A DNA stretch of 64,000 nt from positions 7,998,001-8,062,000 of the forward strand of contig NZ_CP130720.1 of the NCBI RefSeq assembly GCF_035984415.1. Reading direction: 5' to 3'. The DNA is from Streptomyces sp. NBC_01296 (lineage in GTDB: Bacteria; Actinomycetota; Actinomycetes; Streptomycetales; Streptomycetaceae). A program made the translations under genes and the position numbers. The notes under the pieces are model-generated. The model searched no databases, was not told where the DNA came from, and saw only the letters and a list, made by a program, of their open reading frames with translations. This document shows, piece by piece, positions 16,398-24,065 of this stretch (the stretch's first letter is position 1; each line of letters opens with the position of its first letter).

Positions 16398-17183
16398 GTG
16401 ACCGCCGCACCGTTCGACGCCCTCGCGCCGTATCCGACGACCGCCGGAATCGCGGCCGCCACCAGAGACCTGTCGAAGGTCTACGGCAGTGGCGACACCC
16501 GTGTCGTCGCCCTGGACCAGGTCAGCATCGCCTTCCGGGAGGGCGAGTTCACCGCGATCATGGGCCCCTCAGGCTGCGGCAAGTCCACCCTGATGCACTG
16601 CGCCGCCGGGCTGGACCCGGTCAGCTCCGGCTCCGTCCGCATCGGCACCACCGAACTGAGCACGCTGAACGACCGGCAACTCACCGAGCTGCGCCGCGAC
16701 CGGGTCGGCTTCATCTTCCAGGCGTTCAACCTGCTGCCGACGTTGACCGCGCTGGAGAACATCACGCTGCCGCTGACCATCGCCGGACGCCGCCCCGACC
16801 GGCAGTGGCTGGAGCGCGTGGTCTCCATGGTCGGCCTCTCCCAGCGCCTCGGCCACCGGCCCGGACAGCTGTCCGGCGGGCAGCAGCAGCGCGTCGCCGT
16901 GGCCCGGGCCCTGGTCTCCCGCCCCGCGATCATCTTCGGCGACGAGCCCACCGGCAACCTCGACTCCCGCGCCGGGGCCGAGGTCCTCGGCTTCCTGCGC
17001 GACTCGGTGCGCGAGCTCGGCCAGACCGTGGTCATGGTCACCCACGACCCCGTCGCCGCCGGCTACGCCGACCGCGTGGTGTTCCTCTCCGACGGCCGTC
17101 TGGAAGACGAGATGGCCCACCCCACCCCGGACCGGGTCCTGGACCGGATGAAGGCGTTCGACGCCCGCTCCCGCACCAGCTGA
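16398..17183 (+). CDS. ABC transporter ATP-binding protein (MacB/LolD type)
   Basis: GTG at 16398 behind GAGGA gives 261 residues. Walker A GPSGCGKST (56-64), Q-loop FIFQAFNLLPTLTALEN, signature LSGGQQQR (158-165), Walker B IIFGDEPTGNLDS and the H-loop VMVTHD are all present. This is the LolD/MacB class that works with FtsX-type permeases in mechanotransmission rather than classical transport. It lies 151 bases after the kinase gene and 63 before its permease. Confidence 0.93.
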   Translation: MTAAPFDALAPYPTTAGIAAATRDLSKVYGSGDTRVVALDQVSIAFREGEFTAIMGPSGCGKSTLMHCAAGLDPVSSGSVRIGTTELSTLNDRQLTELRRDRVGFIFQAFNLLPTLTALENITLPLTIAGRRPDRQWLERVVSMVGLSQRLGHRPGQLSGGQQQRVAVARALVSRPAIIFGDEPTGNLDSRAGAEVLGFLRDSVRELGQTVVMVTHDPVAAGYADRVVFLSDGRLEDEMAHPTPDRVLDRMKAFDARSRTS

Positions 17184-17246
17184 CCCGGCCTCACCCCGGC
17201 ACCCGCGTCACACACTCCCGTACCCCCACGTCCCCGAAAGCCGCCC

Positions 17247-19811
17247 ATGCTGAGAACAGCCCTGCGCAACGTCCTGGCGTACAAGGCCCGTCTGGTCATG
17301 ACCGTCCTCGCGGTCTGCCTGGGTGTCGCGTTCGTCTGCGGCACCCTCGTCTTCGCGGAGTCCTCCGCCGCCGCCTACCGCGCCGCCGCGTCGAAGAACT
17401 TCGCGGACATCGCCGTCACCGTGACCCCGAAGGACTCCCCGCCCGGGGCCGCGGACGACGAGCCCGGAGCCCTCGGCGACGCGCTCGTACGGAAACTGGC
17501 CGATGTACCCGGTGTCGCCGTCGCGCGGCCCGCAGCCGACGGCTCTGCAACCCTGAACGGCGCGGACGGCGCTCCGCTGCGCGCCGGGAAGGCGTGGGCG
17601 AACCTGGCCGGCGCCTATGTGCCGGGCACGGACGGCAAGGACAGCCGCCATCCGCTGGTCAAGGGCCACGCCCCCCGCAGCGCCGACGAGCTCGCCGTGG
17701 ACAGCGGCACCGCCGCCGCAGGCGGGTTCGCCGTCGGCGACACGGTCACGCTGGCCACCGACGGCCCGGTCATGAAGAAGCGGCTCGTGGGCATCGTCAC
17801 CACCCAGGACACGCGGGTGACCGCGGGCGGCACCCTCGCCCTGTTCGACAAGGCGACCGCCCAGCAGCTGTTCGCGTCCGCGGGCCGGTACACCTCGATC
17901 GACCTGTCCGCGACGCCCGGCACCGACCGGTCCACGCTCTTCGATCGGGTCACCGCCGCGCTCCCGGCCGACCGGGCCGAGGCCGTCAGCGGCGCAGCCC
18001 AGGCCACCCAGCAGGCCACGTACCTCGACACGCTGACCCGGGGCTACCAGAAGATGCCGATGATCTTCGCCGGGGTCTCGCTGTTCATCGGCTCGTTCCT
18101 CATCGTCAACACCTTCACCATGCTCGTCTCCCGGCGTACCCGGGAGATCGCGCTGCTGCGGGCGATCGGCTCCTCACGCCGCCAGGTGGTCCGCTCCATC
18201 CTCTGGGAGGCCGTCCTGGTCGGCCTCGCCGCGTCGGCGGCGGGCTTCCTGCTCGGCCTCGGCATCGCCTCCGTACTGCCCGACATCCTGAGCACCTCGC
18301 AGGACACCCTGCCCCGCGGCCCCCTGGTGATCGGTCCGCTCCCCGTCGCTGCGGCGCTCGGTGTGGGCGTGGGCGTCACGGTGCTCGCCGCGTGGCTGCC
18401 GTCCCGCAAGGCGGCGAGGGTCGCGCCCATCGAGGCGCTGCGCTCGGCGGAGCAGCCGCCCACCGCCACCGCATCCCGGGTCCGCGGTGCGGTGGGGCTG
18501 GTCCTGCTCGCCGTCGGCGCCGGGCTGCTGGTGTCGCTCATGGGGGCGAAGGACGCCTCCGTGGAGAACCTGCAGAACGCGATGTCCGGCTGCGCCCTCG
18601 TCGTCGTGGCCATGATCGTGCTGGCGCCGCTCCTCGCCGCCCCCGTGATCCGGCTGAGCGGACGACTGACCGGCCGCTTCGGGATCACCGGCCACCTCGC
18701 CCGCGAGAACGCGCTGCGTGACCCGCGGCGCACGGCTGCCACCGCATCCGCCCTGATGATCAGTACGGCGCTGGTCGCCGGGCTCGCCGTCATCGGCAAC
18801 TCCAGCGGGCAGGCCCTCGACCGGCAGGCCGCGGCCGGCCTCGGCGCCGACTACGTGATCAGCAGCCGTACGACGATGACCTCCATCGAACCGGCCGCCG
18901 AGAAGCGGGTGGCCGACACCCCCGGGGTGAAGACGGCGGCCGCCGTCGCGGACTCCGTCGTGTTCACCGTGGGCGGCGGTGTCCAGGGGATCGCCGGCGT
19001 CGACCCCCGCGCCGTGAACGCCGTCATGAAGCTCGACTTCCTGAGCGGCTCGCTGAAGGACCTCGGACCGGGCCGGATCGCCGTCTCCGGCACCACCGCC
19101 CGCGAACAGCACCTGAGCACCGGCAGCCGGCTCGACGCCCGCATCGGCCGCAGCCAGGAGCTCGAGCAGTACACCGTCGTCGGCGTCTACGAGGACAACC
19201 CCACCGCCGGGGAGGTACTCGGCGACCGTACCGAGGTGCAGCAGCACAGCTTCATGCCCGGCACCATCCAGCGGATCCTCGTCCGCACCGGCAGCGGCGC
19301 GGTCTCCGCCGCCACCGAGGACCGGCTGCGCACCGCCGTGGGCAACAGCCCGCTGGTGCAGGTGAAGGACCGGAAGGAACTCGTCGAGGAGGCGGCCGGC
19401 TCCCTGGGCAACCTGCTGACCCTGATGTACGGGCTGCTCGCCATCGGCGCCGTGATCTCCGCACTCGGCATCGTCAACACCCTGGCCATGTCGGTCTCGG
19501 AACGCACCCGCGAGATCGGCGTGCTGCGCGCCATCGGCATGGACCGCAGCGGCATCCGGCGGATGATCCGCCTGGAGTCGGTGACCGTCGCCGCCTTCGG
19601 CACACTCCCGGGCCTGGCGGGCGGGCTGTTCGGAGCCTGGACGGTCGGCGCTCTGGCCAACGGCGCGATGGCGCAGTACTCCCTGGCCCTGCCCTGGGGG
19701 ACGCTGCTCCTCGTGTGCCTGCTGTCCCTCACGATCGGCGCGATCGCGGCCGCCGTCCCGGCCCGCCGGGCGGCCGCCCTCAGCCCGCTGGAGGCCGTCG
19801 GGGAAATGTGA
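17247..19811 (+). CDS. FtsX-family ABC transporter permease (two FtsX modules)
   Basis: 854 residues from ATG at 17247. Two FtsX modules: a first helix (RLVMTVLAVCLGVAFVCGTLVFAE), a large external domain (about 45-255), three helices (about 265-400), helices around 420-470, then a second external domain (about 510-700) and the final three-helix bundle with REIGVLRAIGMDRSGIRRMI. The layout is that of actinobacterial permeases linked to two-component systems and antimicrobial-peptide resistance or lipoprotein handling. It pairs with the ATPase upstream. Substrate unknown. Confidence 0.9.
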   Translation: MLRTALRNVLAYKARLVMTVLAVCLGVAFVCGTLVFAESSAAAYRAAASKNFADIAVTVTPKDSPPGAADDEPGALGDALVRKLADVPGVAVARPAADGSATLNGADGAPLRAGKAWANLAGAYVPGTDGKDSRHPLVKGHAPRSADELAVDSGTAAAGGFAVGDTVTLATDGPVMKKRLVGIVTTQDTRVTAGGTLALFDKATAQQLFASAGRYTSIDLSATPGTDRSTLFDRVTAALPADRAEAVSGAAQATQQATYLDTLTRGYQKMPMIFAGVSLFIGSFLIVNTFTMLVSRRTREIALLRAIGSSRRQVVRSILWEAVLVGLAASAAGFLLGLGIASVLPDILSTSQDTLPRGPLVIGPLPVAAALGVGVGVTVLAAWLPSRKAARVAPIEALRSAEQPPTATASRVRGAVGLVLLAVGAGLLVSLMGAKDASVENLQNAMSGCALVVVAMIVLAPLLAAPVIRLSGRLTGRFGITGHLARENALRDPRRTAATASALMISTALVAGLAVIGNSSGQALDRQAAAGLGADYVISSRTTMTSIEPAAEKRVADTPGVKTAAAVADSVVFTVGGGVQGIAGVDPRAVNAVMKLDFLSGSLKDLGPGRIAVSGTTAREQHLSTGSRLDARIGRSQELEQYTVVGVYEDNPTAGEVLGDRTEVQQHSFMPGTIQRILVRTGSGAVSAATEDRLRTAVGNSPLVQVKDRKELVEEAAGSLGNLLTLMYGLLAIGAVISALGIVNTLAMSVSERTREIGVLRAIGMDRSGIRRMIRLESVTVAAFGTLPGLAGGLFGAWTVGALANGAMAQYSLALPWGTLLLVCLLSLTIGAIAAAVPARRAAALSPLEAVGEM

Positions 19812-19826
19812 CGCAGCACGTGGCGA

Positions 19827-19860
19827 GAGCCGCAGCCCGCCGCTCGGCAGGCTGCGGCTC
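19827..19860. terminator. Bidirectional terminator between permease and GNAT genes
   Basis: A perfect 11-bp stem (gagccgcagcc / ggctgcggctc) with a 12-base loop lies between two convergent stops at 19811 and 19882. Confidence 0.7.
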
Positions 19861-19881
19861 CTCGCGGGCCGCCGGGAAGCC

Positions 19882-20499
19882 TCAGGCGTCGGCCGGGCGG
19901 CGGGCCTCGCGGCGCATCGACCACAGGGTCGGTCCGCCGCCCGGGAGCCGGAACTGGCCGAGCACCGTGAAGCCGAAGTGCTCGTAGACCGGGAGGTTGG
20001 ACGGCTTGGAGGACTCCAGGTACGTCGGCAGGCCGGCCGCGTCGGCCTTGGCGAGGCCCGAGCGCAGGAGGGCGGCTCCGTGTCCCTGACCCTGCGCGGC
20101 CGGGTCTGCGCCGACCACGGCCAGGTACCAGTGCGGCTCCTGCGGTCCGTGCCCGGCGGCCGCCGCCACGCCTTCGCGGAACAGCGGAGCCCGGTCGCCC
20201 AGGATCTCCTCGAGCTCCCGGATGGTCTCCGCGTCGGGAACGGCCTTGTCCTGCGCGCCCGGCGGCACCCAGAAGGCTGCCGCCGCCCCGGTGCGTTCGC
20301 ATACGCCGTGCCGGCCGTACTGCCGGGTGAAGATCGTGCTGAAGTAGCGGCCCAGCCCCGCCTCGCGCGTGGCGTCGTCGGGGAAGAACCAGCGCATCAT
20401 CGGGTCGTCGTCGAAGGCGCGGGCCAGGGTGCGGCCGATCGGTGAAGCGTCGTCGATCGATGCCGTCTTGGGGGTGTTTGTTATCGACATACCGGCCAT
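19882..20499 (-). CDS. GNAT-family N-acetyltransferase
   Basis: 205 residues from ATG at 20499; ATG at 20490 is equally possible and neither has a strong ribosome site. Motif A of the GNAT fold is clear: LAVVGADPAAQGQGHGAALL, the acetyl-CoA pyrophosphate loop, followed by YLESSKPSNLPVYEHFGFTVLG (motif B). The N-terminal DDDPMMRWFFPDDATRE is typical of a common Streptomyces subfamily. Acceptor substrate unknown. Confidence 0.88.
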   Translation of the reverse strand: MAGMSITNTPKTASIDDASPIGRTLARAFDDDPMMRWFFPDDATREAGLGRYFSTIFTRQYGRHGVCERTGAAAAFWVPPGAQDKAVPDAETIRELEEILGDRAPLFREGVAAAAGHGPQEPHWYLAVVGADPAAQGQGHGAALLRSGLAKADAAGLPTYLESSKPSNLPVYEHFGFTVLGQFRLPGGGPTLWSMRREARRPADA

Positions 20500-20530
20500 T
20501 CTGCACCCGATGATCTTCGACGGGCCGAGC

Positions 20531-20554
20531 GGGCCCCGGCTTCGGCCGGGGCCC
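20531..20554 (-). terminator. Terminator after the secreted protein gene
   Basis: A perfect 10-bp GC stem closed by a TTCG tetraloop (gggccccggc-ttcg-gccggggccc) lies 54 bases beyond the stop at 20608. Confidence 0.8.
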
Positions 20555-20607
20555 GGGCAGAGAACGACCGGGACGGCGGGGAGCGGACCCGCCGGCGCCG
20601 GGAGCGG

Positions 20608-21000
20608 TCAGGGGATCATCACGCAGTGGTTCTCGATCACCCTGCCACTGCGGTCCAGCCCACCGCAGACGGCCAGCCGCGGATACGCCCTGAACTCTCG
20701 GTTGATGACGAACCGGGCCCGCGACACCCCGGCCTTGCTCCCCCGGTAGTCGCCCACGAAGGCGCGCAGCGTCCCCGGCAGTCCGTCCCTGGTGGTGACG
20801 GTGATGTCCTGGACGTAGTCGCGCCCCTGATAGGCGGTGGCCACGCAGATGTAGGTCCCGCACGTGGACTTGACCTCGGCGCTCGCCGGTGCTGCGGTCA
20901 CCAGGGCCGAAGCACAGGCTGCGGCCAGGGCCGCTGCGACCGTCGCCCATCGGCGGCGTGCGGGTGTGAACGATCGGACCCTGTTCTGGCGTGCGTACAT
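20608..21000 (-). CDS. Small secreted protein of unknown function
   Basis: ATG at 21000 behind GGAGGG gives 130 residues. A signal peptide (RRRWATVAAALAAACASALVTAAPASA) precedes a mature chain of about 88 residues with four Cys: STCGTYICVATAYQG, RLAVCGG and ENHCVMIP. The pattern suggests a compact, disulfide-bonded extracellular protein. The middle (YVQDITVTTRDGLPGTLRAFVGDYRG) looks like beta strands. I do not recognise the family. A hairpin follows, so it is probably monocistronic. Confidence 0.75.
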   Translation of the reverse strand: MYARQNRVRSFTPARRRWATVAAALAAACASALVTAAPASAEVKSTCGTYICVATAYQGRDYVQDITVTTRDGLPGTLRAFVGDYRGSKAGVSRARFVINREFRAYPRLAVCGGLDRSGRVIENHCVMIP

Positions 21001-21376
21001 CACGGGATTCCCTCCGAGCTGTGATGGCCGACTGCAAGACGTTTCCACGGTGTCACGTTCGGTTCCGCTCCGGCATGCGGCGTCACCGATCGGCGGGGCC
21101 CGGGGCCGGATTTTCACACGGCCTCTACACGGCCGACTCCGGTGCTCAAGCGCCGGCGCGTGGTCGGCGTCCGGGCAGTCTCTTCAAAAGTTGAACTGCT
21201 ATCGGGGAGTCAATCGTGCTGAAAAGGCCTGCTAATACCTGGATTGCGAGGATGCGGAGCGTGATGGCAACGTTGCCATCTCGTTAATAGTTCACTTCTT
21301 GACGGTGGTGTCGGCGCCGAGTTGACTGCCTCTACCTCGGCCGCAAGTACAGGGCCTCGTCAGGGAGGTTTACATC
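21001..21376. other. Divergent intergenic region with a LacI-type operator
   Basis: 376 bases between a minus-strand secreted protein gene and the plus-strand sugar-binding protein gene. It is less GC-rich than the surroundings around 21190-21310. It contains the palindrome at 21263-21280; otherwise no gene is supported. Confidence 0.5.
21263..21280. promoter_or_regulatory. LacI-family operator palindrome
   Basis: GATGGCAACGTTGCCATC is a perfect 18-bp palindrome. The central GGCAACGTTGCC follows the AACGTT core of many LacI/GalR/PurR operators. It stands 97 bases before the xylose-type binding protein gene, so a LacI-family repressor probably controls it. No such regulator is encoded in the window. 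Confidence 0.8.
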
Positions 21377-22486
21377 GTGAACACGTATCTGGGTCGAGCC
21401 GCCGTGGCAGTCGCTGCTTCCGCGATCACCGTCTCGCTCACTGCATGCGGCAGTACGGATGAGGACGCCGACGCGAGACCCGGGGCCTCCGCCGCGGGTG
21501 ACGCGGTCAAGGTCGGCCTGCTGCTTCCCGAGGATCAGACGGCGCGCTACGAGAAGTTCGACAAGCCGCTCATCGAGAAGGAAGTCGCCAAATTCACGCG
21601 AGGCAAGGGCAAAGTGGTTTATGCCAACGCCAAGCAGGACGCGGCCGCCCAGAACTCGCAGGTCGAAGCGATGATTGCCGACAAGGTGCACGTCCTCGTC
21701 ATCGACGCGGTGAACGCCAAGGCCATCGCCGGCTCGGTCAAGAAGGCCAAGGACGCCGGCATTCCGGTCATCGCCTACGACCGCCTGGCGGAAGGCCCGA
21801 TCGACGCCTACACGTCCTTCGACAACGAAGACGTCGGCAAGGTCCAGGGCAAGGCACTGCTCGATGCGCTGGGCGACAAGGCCAAGGACGGCCACATCGT
21901 CATGATGAACGGCTCGGTCACCGACCCGAACGCCAAGCTCTTCAAGTCCGGTGCGCACTCCGTCCTCGACGGCAAGGTGACCGTCGGCAAGGAGTACGAC
22001 ACCGTCGACTGGAAGCCGGAGAACGCCAACGCGAACATGGCGGCCGCGGTGTCGGCGCTCGGCAAGGGAAAGATCGTCGGCGTCTACTCCGCCAACGACG
22101 GAATGGCCGGCGGCATCATCGCCGCCCTCAAGGCGGCCGGAATCTCCAACCTGCCCCCGGTCACCGGCCAGGACGCCGAACTCGCCGGTGTGCAGCGGAT
22201 CGTCGCGGGCGAGCAGTACATGACGGTCTACAAGCGGTACGCGCCGGAGGCTGCTGCCGCCGCGGAGATGGCCGTTGCCCTCGCCAAGGGCGAGAAGATC
22301 GACGGAATCATCAACCAGATCGTCAACAGCCCGACCACCAAGGCGGTGCCCTCCGTCCTCGTCCCGGGCGTCGCGCTGACCAGGAGCAACGTGAAGTCCA
22401 CCGTGGTCGACGACGGCGTCTACACGATCGATGAGATCTGCACCGACAAGTTCAGGGCCGCGTGTGAAGAGATCGGCCTGAAGTAG
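21377..22486 (+). CDS. xylF: D-xylose-type sugar ABC transporter substrate-binding lipoprotein
   Basis: GTG at 21377 behind AGGGAGG gives 369 residues. Lipobox LTAC at the end of the signal. The chain is a type I periplasmic-binding fold close to XylF: KVGLLLPEDQTARYEKFDKPLIEKEV, DAVNAKAIAGSVKKAKDAGIPVIAYDR, NGSVTDPNAKLFKSGAHSVLDGKV, WKPENANANMAAAVSALG and GVYSANDGMAGGIIAALKAAG. It should bind xylose or a related sugar at the membrane surface. No ATPase or permease gene is adjacent, so it is either an orphan or works with a remote transporter. Confidence 0.88.
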   Translation: MNTYLGRAAVAVAASAITVSLTACGSTDEDADARPGASAAGDAVKVGLLLPEDQTARYEKFDKPLIEKEVAKFTRGKGKVVYANAKQDAAAQNSQVEAMIADKVHVLVIDAVNAKAIAGSVKKAKDAGIPVIAYDRLAEGPIDAYTSFDNEDVGKVQGKALLDALGDKAKDGHIVMMNGSVTDPNAKLFKSGAHSVLDGKVTVGKEYDTVDWKPENANANMAAAVSALGKGKIVGVYSANDGMAGGIIAALKAAGISNLPPVTGQDAELAGVQRIVAGEQYMTVYKRYAPEAAAAAEMAVALAKGEKIDGIINQIVNSPTTKAVPSVLVPGVALTRSNVKSTVVDDGVYTIDEICTDKFRAACEEIGLK

Positions 22487-22488
22487 CA

Positions 22489-22523
22489 GGTCCGGGGGCT
22501 GCCCAGCGCGCAGACCCCGGACC
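22489..22523. terminator. Terminator after xylF (convergent with small membrane protein)
   Basis: A 9-bp stem (ggtccgggg / ccccggacc) with a 17-base loop begins 3 bases after the xylF stop, in the gap between convergent genes. Confidence 0.6.
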
Positions 22524-22540
22524 CCGCGCGGGTACGGCGC

Positions 22541-22876
22541 TCACCTCGAGTCGGTCGGTGGAGTCCAAGCGGGCCACGCCGGCGCGGGATACCGGGGTGC
22601 GCGCCGCCTGCTTGCTTCGCGTGCGAGGAAGGTCATTCCCGAGGCGAGTGTCGCGGTGAACGACACCACCACGAGGGCGGGCCGCCAGATGTCGGCGCCC
22701 GCCGCCAGGTCGAGCCACGCCAAGGACGACGCTGCCGCCAGGACCAGCAGCCAGGCGACCCTGGCCCCGCGTGAGAGCCTGCCGCTCACCGCGACGAATG
22801 CGTACCCGAGGGCCGCGCCCGGTGTGACGGCGACGATCAGACCCAGCAGCAGGAAGATGAAGAGGGCGATGATCAC
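22541..22876 (-). CDS. Small three-helix membrane protein, unknown function
   Basis: GTG at 22876 follows GGAGG and gives 111 residues. Three hydrophobic helices are visible: IIALFIFLLLGLIVAVTPGAALGYAFVAV, VAWLLVLAAASSLAWLDL and PALVVVSFTATLASGMTFLA. The C-terminus is a Pro/Arg tail (RRRAPRYPAPAWPAW). I do not recognise the family. It is convergent with xylF and divergent from the GGDA protein A. Confidence 0.65.
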   Translation of the reverse strand: MIIALFIFLLLGLIVAVTPGAALGYAFVAVSGRLSRGARVAWLLVLAAASSLAWLDLAAGADIWRPALVVVSFTATLASGMTFLAREASRRRAPRYPAPAWPAWTPPTDSR

Positions 22877-23050
22877 GTTGCGCTGACCTCCGGATCTCAG
22901 GGCAACCGTGCACGCGGGCAGGCGGCTGCGCATCCCCTGCTCCGGAGGGTTCCCGCAGGCAATACTGCCAGAGTCTTTGAACGCGTTCAATGCTGCCCCG
23001 TGCGGCACGGACAGCCTCGGGCCGGGGCGGGCCGCACCGGCCGGCGCCGG

Positions 23051-23145
23051 CTTCTACCAAGATCGGTTCCAGGGGTCAAGCCACGTATTCGAGTGTCGTG
23101 ACGCACGCACCCCTGCAGGGTTTATTTGGAGTACGCCCTCACCGG
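23051..23145 (+). promoter_or_regulatory. Conserved upstream block of GGDA cassette A (dyad at 23076-23101)
   Basis: This about 95-base stretch recurs upstream of all four GGDA genes. Its core is a 26-base dyad: TCA-a-GCCAC, 8 bases (gtattcga), GTGTC-g-TGA; the right arm is slightly imperfect in this copy. A GGTTTATTTGGAGTACGCCC segment and an ACCGGGGAA segment follow and are also conserved. The dyad ends 136 bases before the ATG. Because the block is conserved better than the rest of the leader, it is likely the promoter and operator. Confidence 0.75.
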
Positions 23146-23237
23146 GGAACTCCCGGAGAACAAGAGGCCGGAACATGATTCCCGGTCTTTTCTGCGGGGC
23201 GGAATGCAAACCCTTTTGACACCGAATGGAGAACATC

Positions 23238-23663
23238 ATGTCTGAGCGTTTTTGGACCCGTCGCATCTTCCTGGCCGGAGCTTCCGTCGCACTGGTCGGT
23301 GGTGGCATCGCCCTGCCGGCGACCGCCATGGCCGCACCCGTCGCCGCCCCGCAGCACGCCGTCAACCTCGTCCAGGACGACAGCGCCGACGGCATCGGTA
23401 CCGGCGGCGACGCCAACGCCGAGAACACCACCGTCGGCGGTACTGCCAAGGGTGGCGATGCCTCCACCGGCGTCGGCAACTGCAAGGGCAAGTGTGTGAT
23501 CACCACCGGTAATGCACGCGGTGGTGACGCCAGCGCCGATGCCATCAACACGGGCGATGCGACCGCCGTGGGCGGCGACGGCACGGGCAAGGGCGGCCAG
23601 GTGAACAAGCAGAACATCAAGCTGCAGGTCAAGGAGAACCTGAAGCAGAAGCTCGGTCAGTGA
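23238..23663 (+). CDS. GGDA-repeat small secreted protein, copy A
   Basis: ATG at 23238, preceded by GGAGA, gives 141 residues. The signal has a twin-Arg look (WTRRIFLAGASVALVGGG) and ends AMAAP. The mature chain is low in hydrophobics: GIGTGGDANAENTTVGG, KGGDASTGV, a CKGKC loop, then GGDASADAINTGDATAVGGDG and a C-terminal lysine-rich stretch VNKQNIKLQVKENLKQKLGQ. The GG(D/N)A units suggest a short beta-solenoid or flexible wall protein, and the two Cys may form a disulfide. Three paralogs lie at 30640, 40344 and 45771. I do not know a named family for it. Confidence 0.85.
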   Translation: MSERFWTRRIFLAGASVALVGGGIALPATAMAAPVAAPQHAVNLVQDDSADGIGTGGDANAENTTVGGTAKGGDASTGVGNCKGKCVITTGNARGGDASADAINTGDATAVGGDGTGKGGQVNKQNIKLQVKENLKQKLGQ

Positions 23664-23696
23664 GATCTGGCAGCCCATACGGGGAACCACCCCACA

Positions 23697-23739
23697 CAGC
23701 AGTAGCCGGAGAGGCGCACAGCCTCTCCGGCTACTGCTG
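23697..23739 (+). terminator. Terminator of GGDA cassette A
   Basis: A perfect 19-bp stem with a 5-base loop (gcaca). Its inner part, GCCGGAGAGGC / GCCTCTCCGGC, is the same as in the hairpins after the other GGDA genes. Confidence 0.85.
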
Positions 23740-24065
23740 CGTCGGGCGGCGCTGCCGCACGCCCGCAGAGCACCTGTCGGCCCGCCGTCCCGCTGTCGCC
23801 ATTCGTCAAGTCACGAGAACTCGGAACGTGACGCGATCCGAAAACGAGGGCTTACTCAAGGCATGGGCTCAGCGCACCGGCTGGCCCCACCCGCGTCAAC
23901 ATGCGGAAGAGACGGGCCCGTCCGGCCGCCTCTTCACCTTTTTTCGCGGGAGCGAAATTTCCAATATTCACGCCTCCAGGCCTCGGAGGTCATACTGGCG
24001 ATGAGGAGCGAGCACATGCGAATCACCATTGTTTTCCCGATGTCCCACGTCGGGGGGAGTGCGTC
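23740..24065 (+). other. Intergenic region upstream of the DUF6777 gene
   Basis: No separate gene supported. A longer reading of the DUF6777 frame opens at 23901 but lacks a ribosome site. The AT-richer stretch near 23936-23970 may contain the promoter. Confidence 0.4.
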
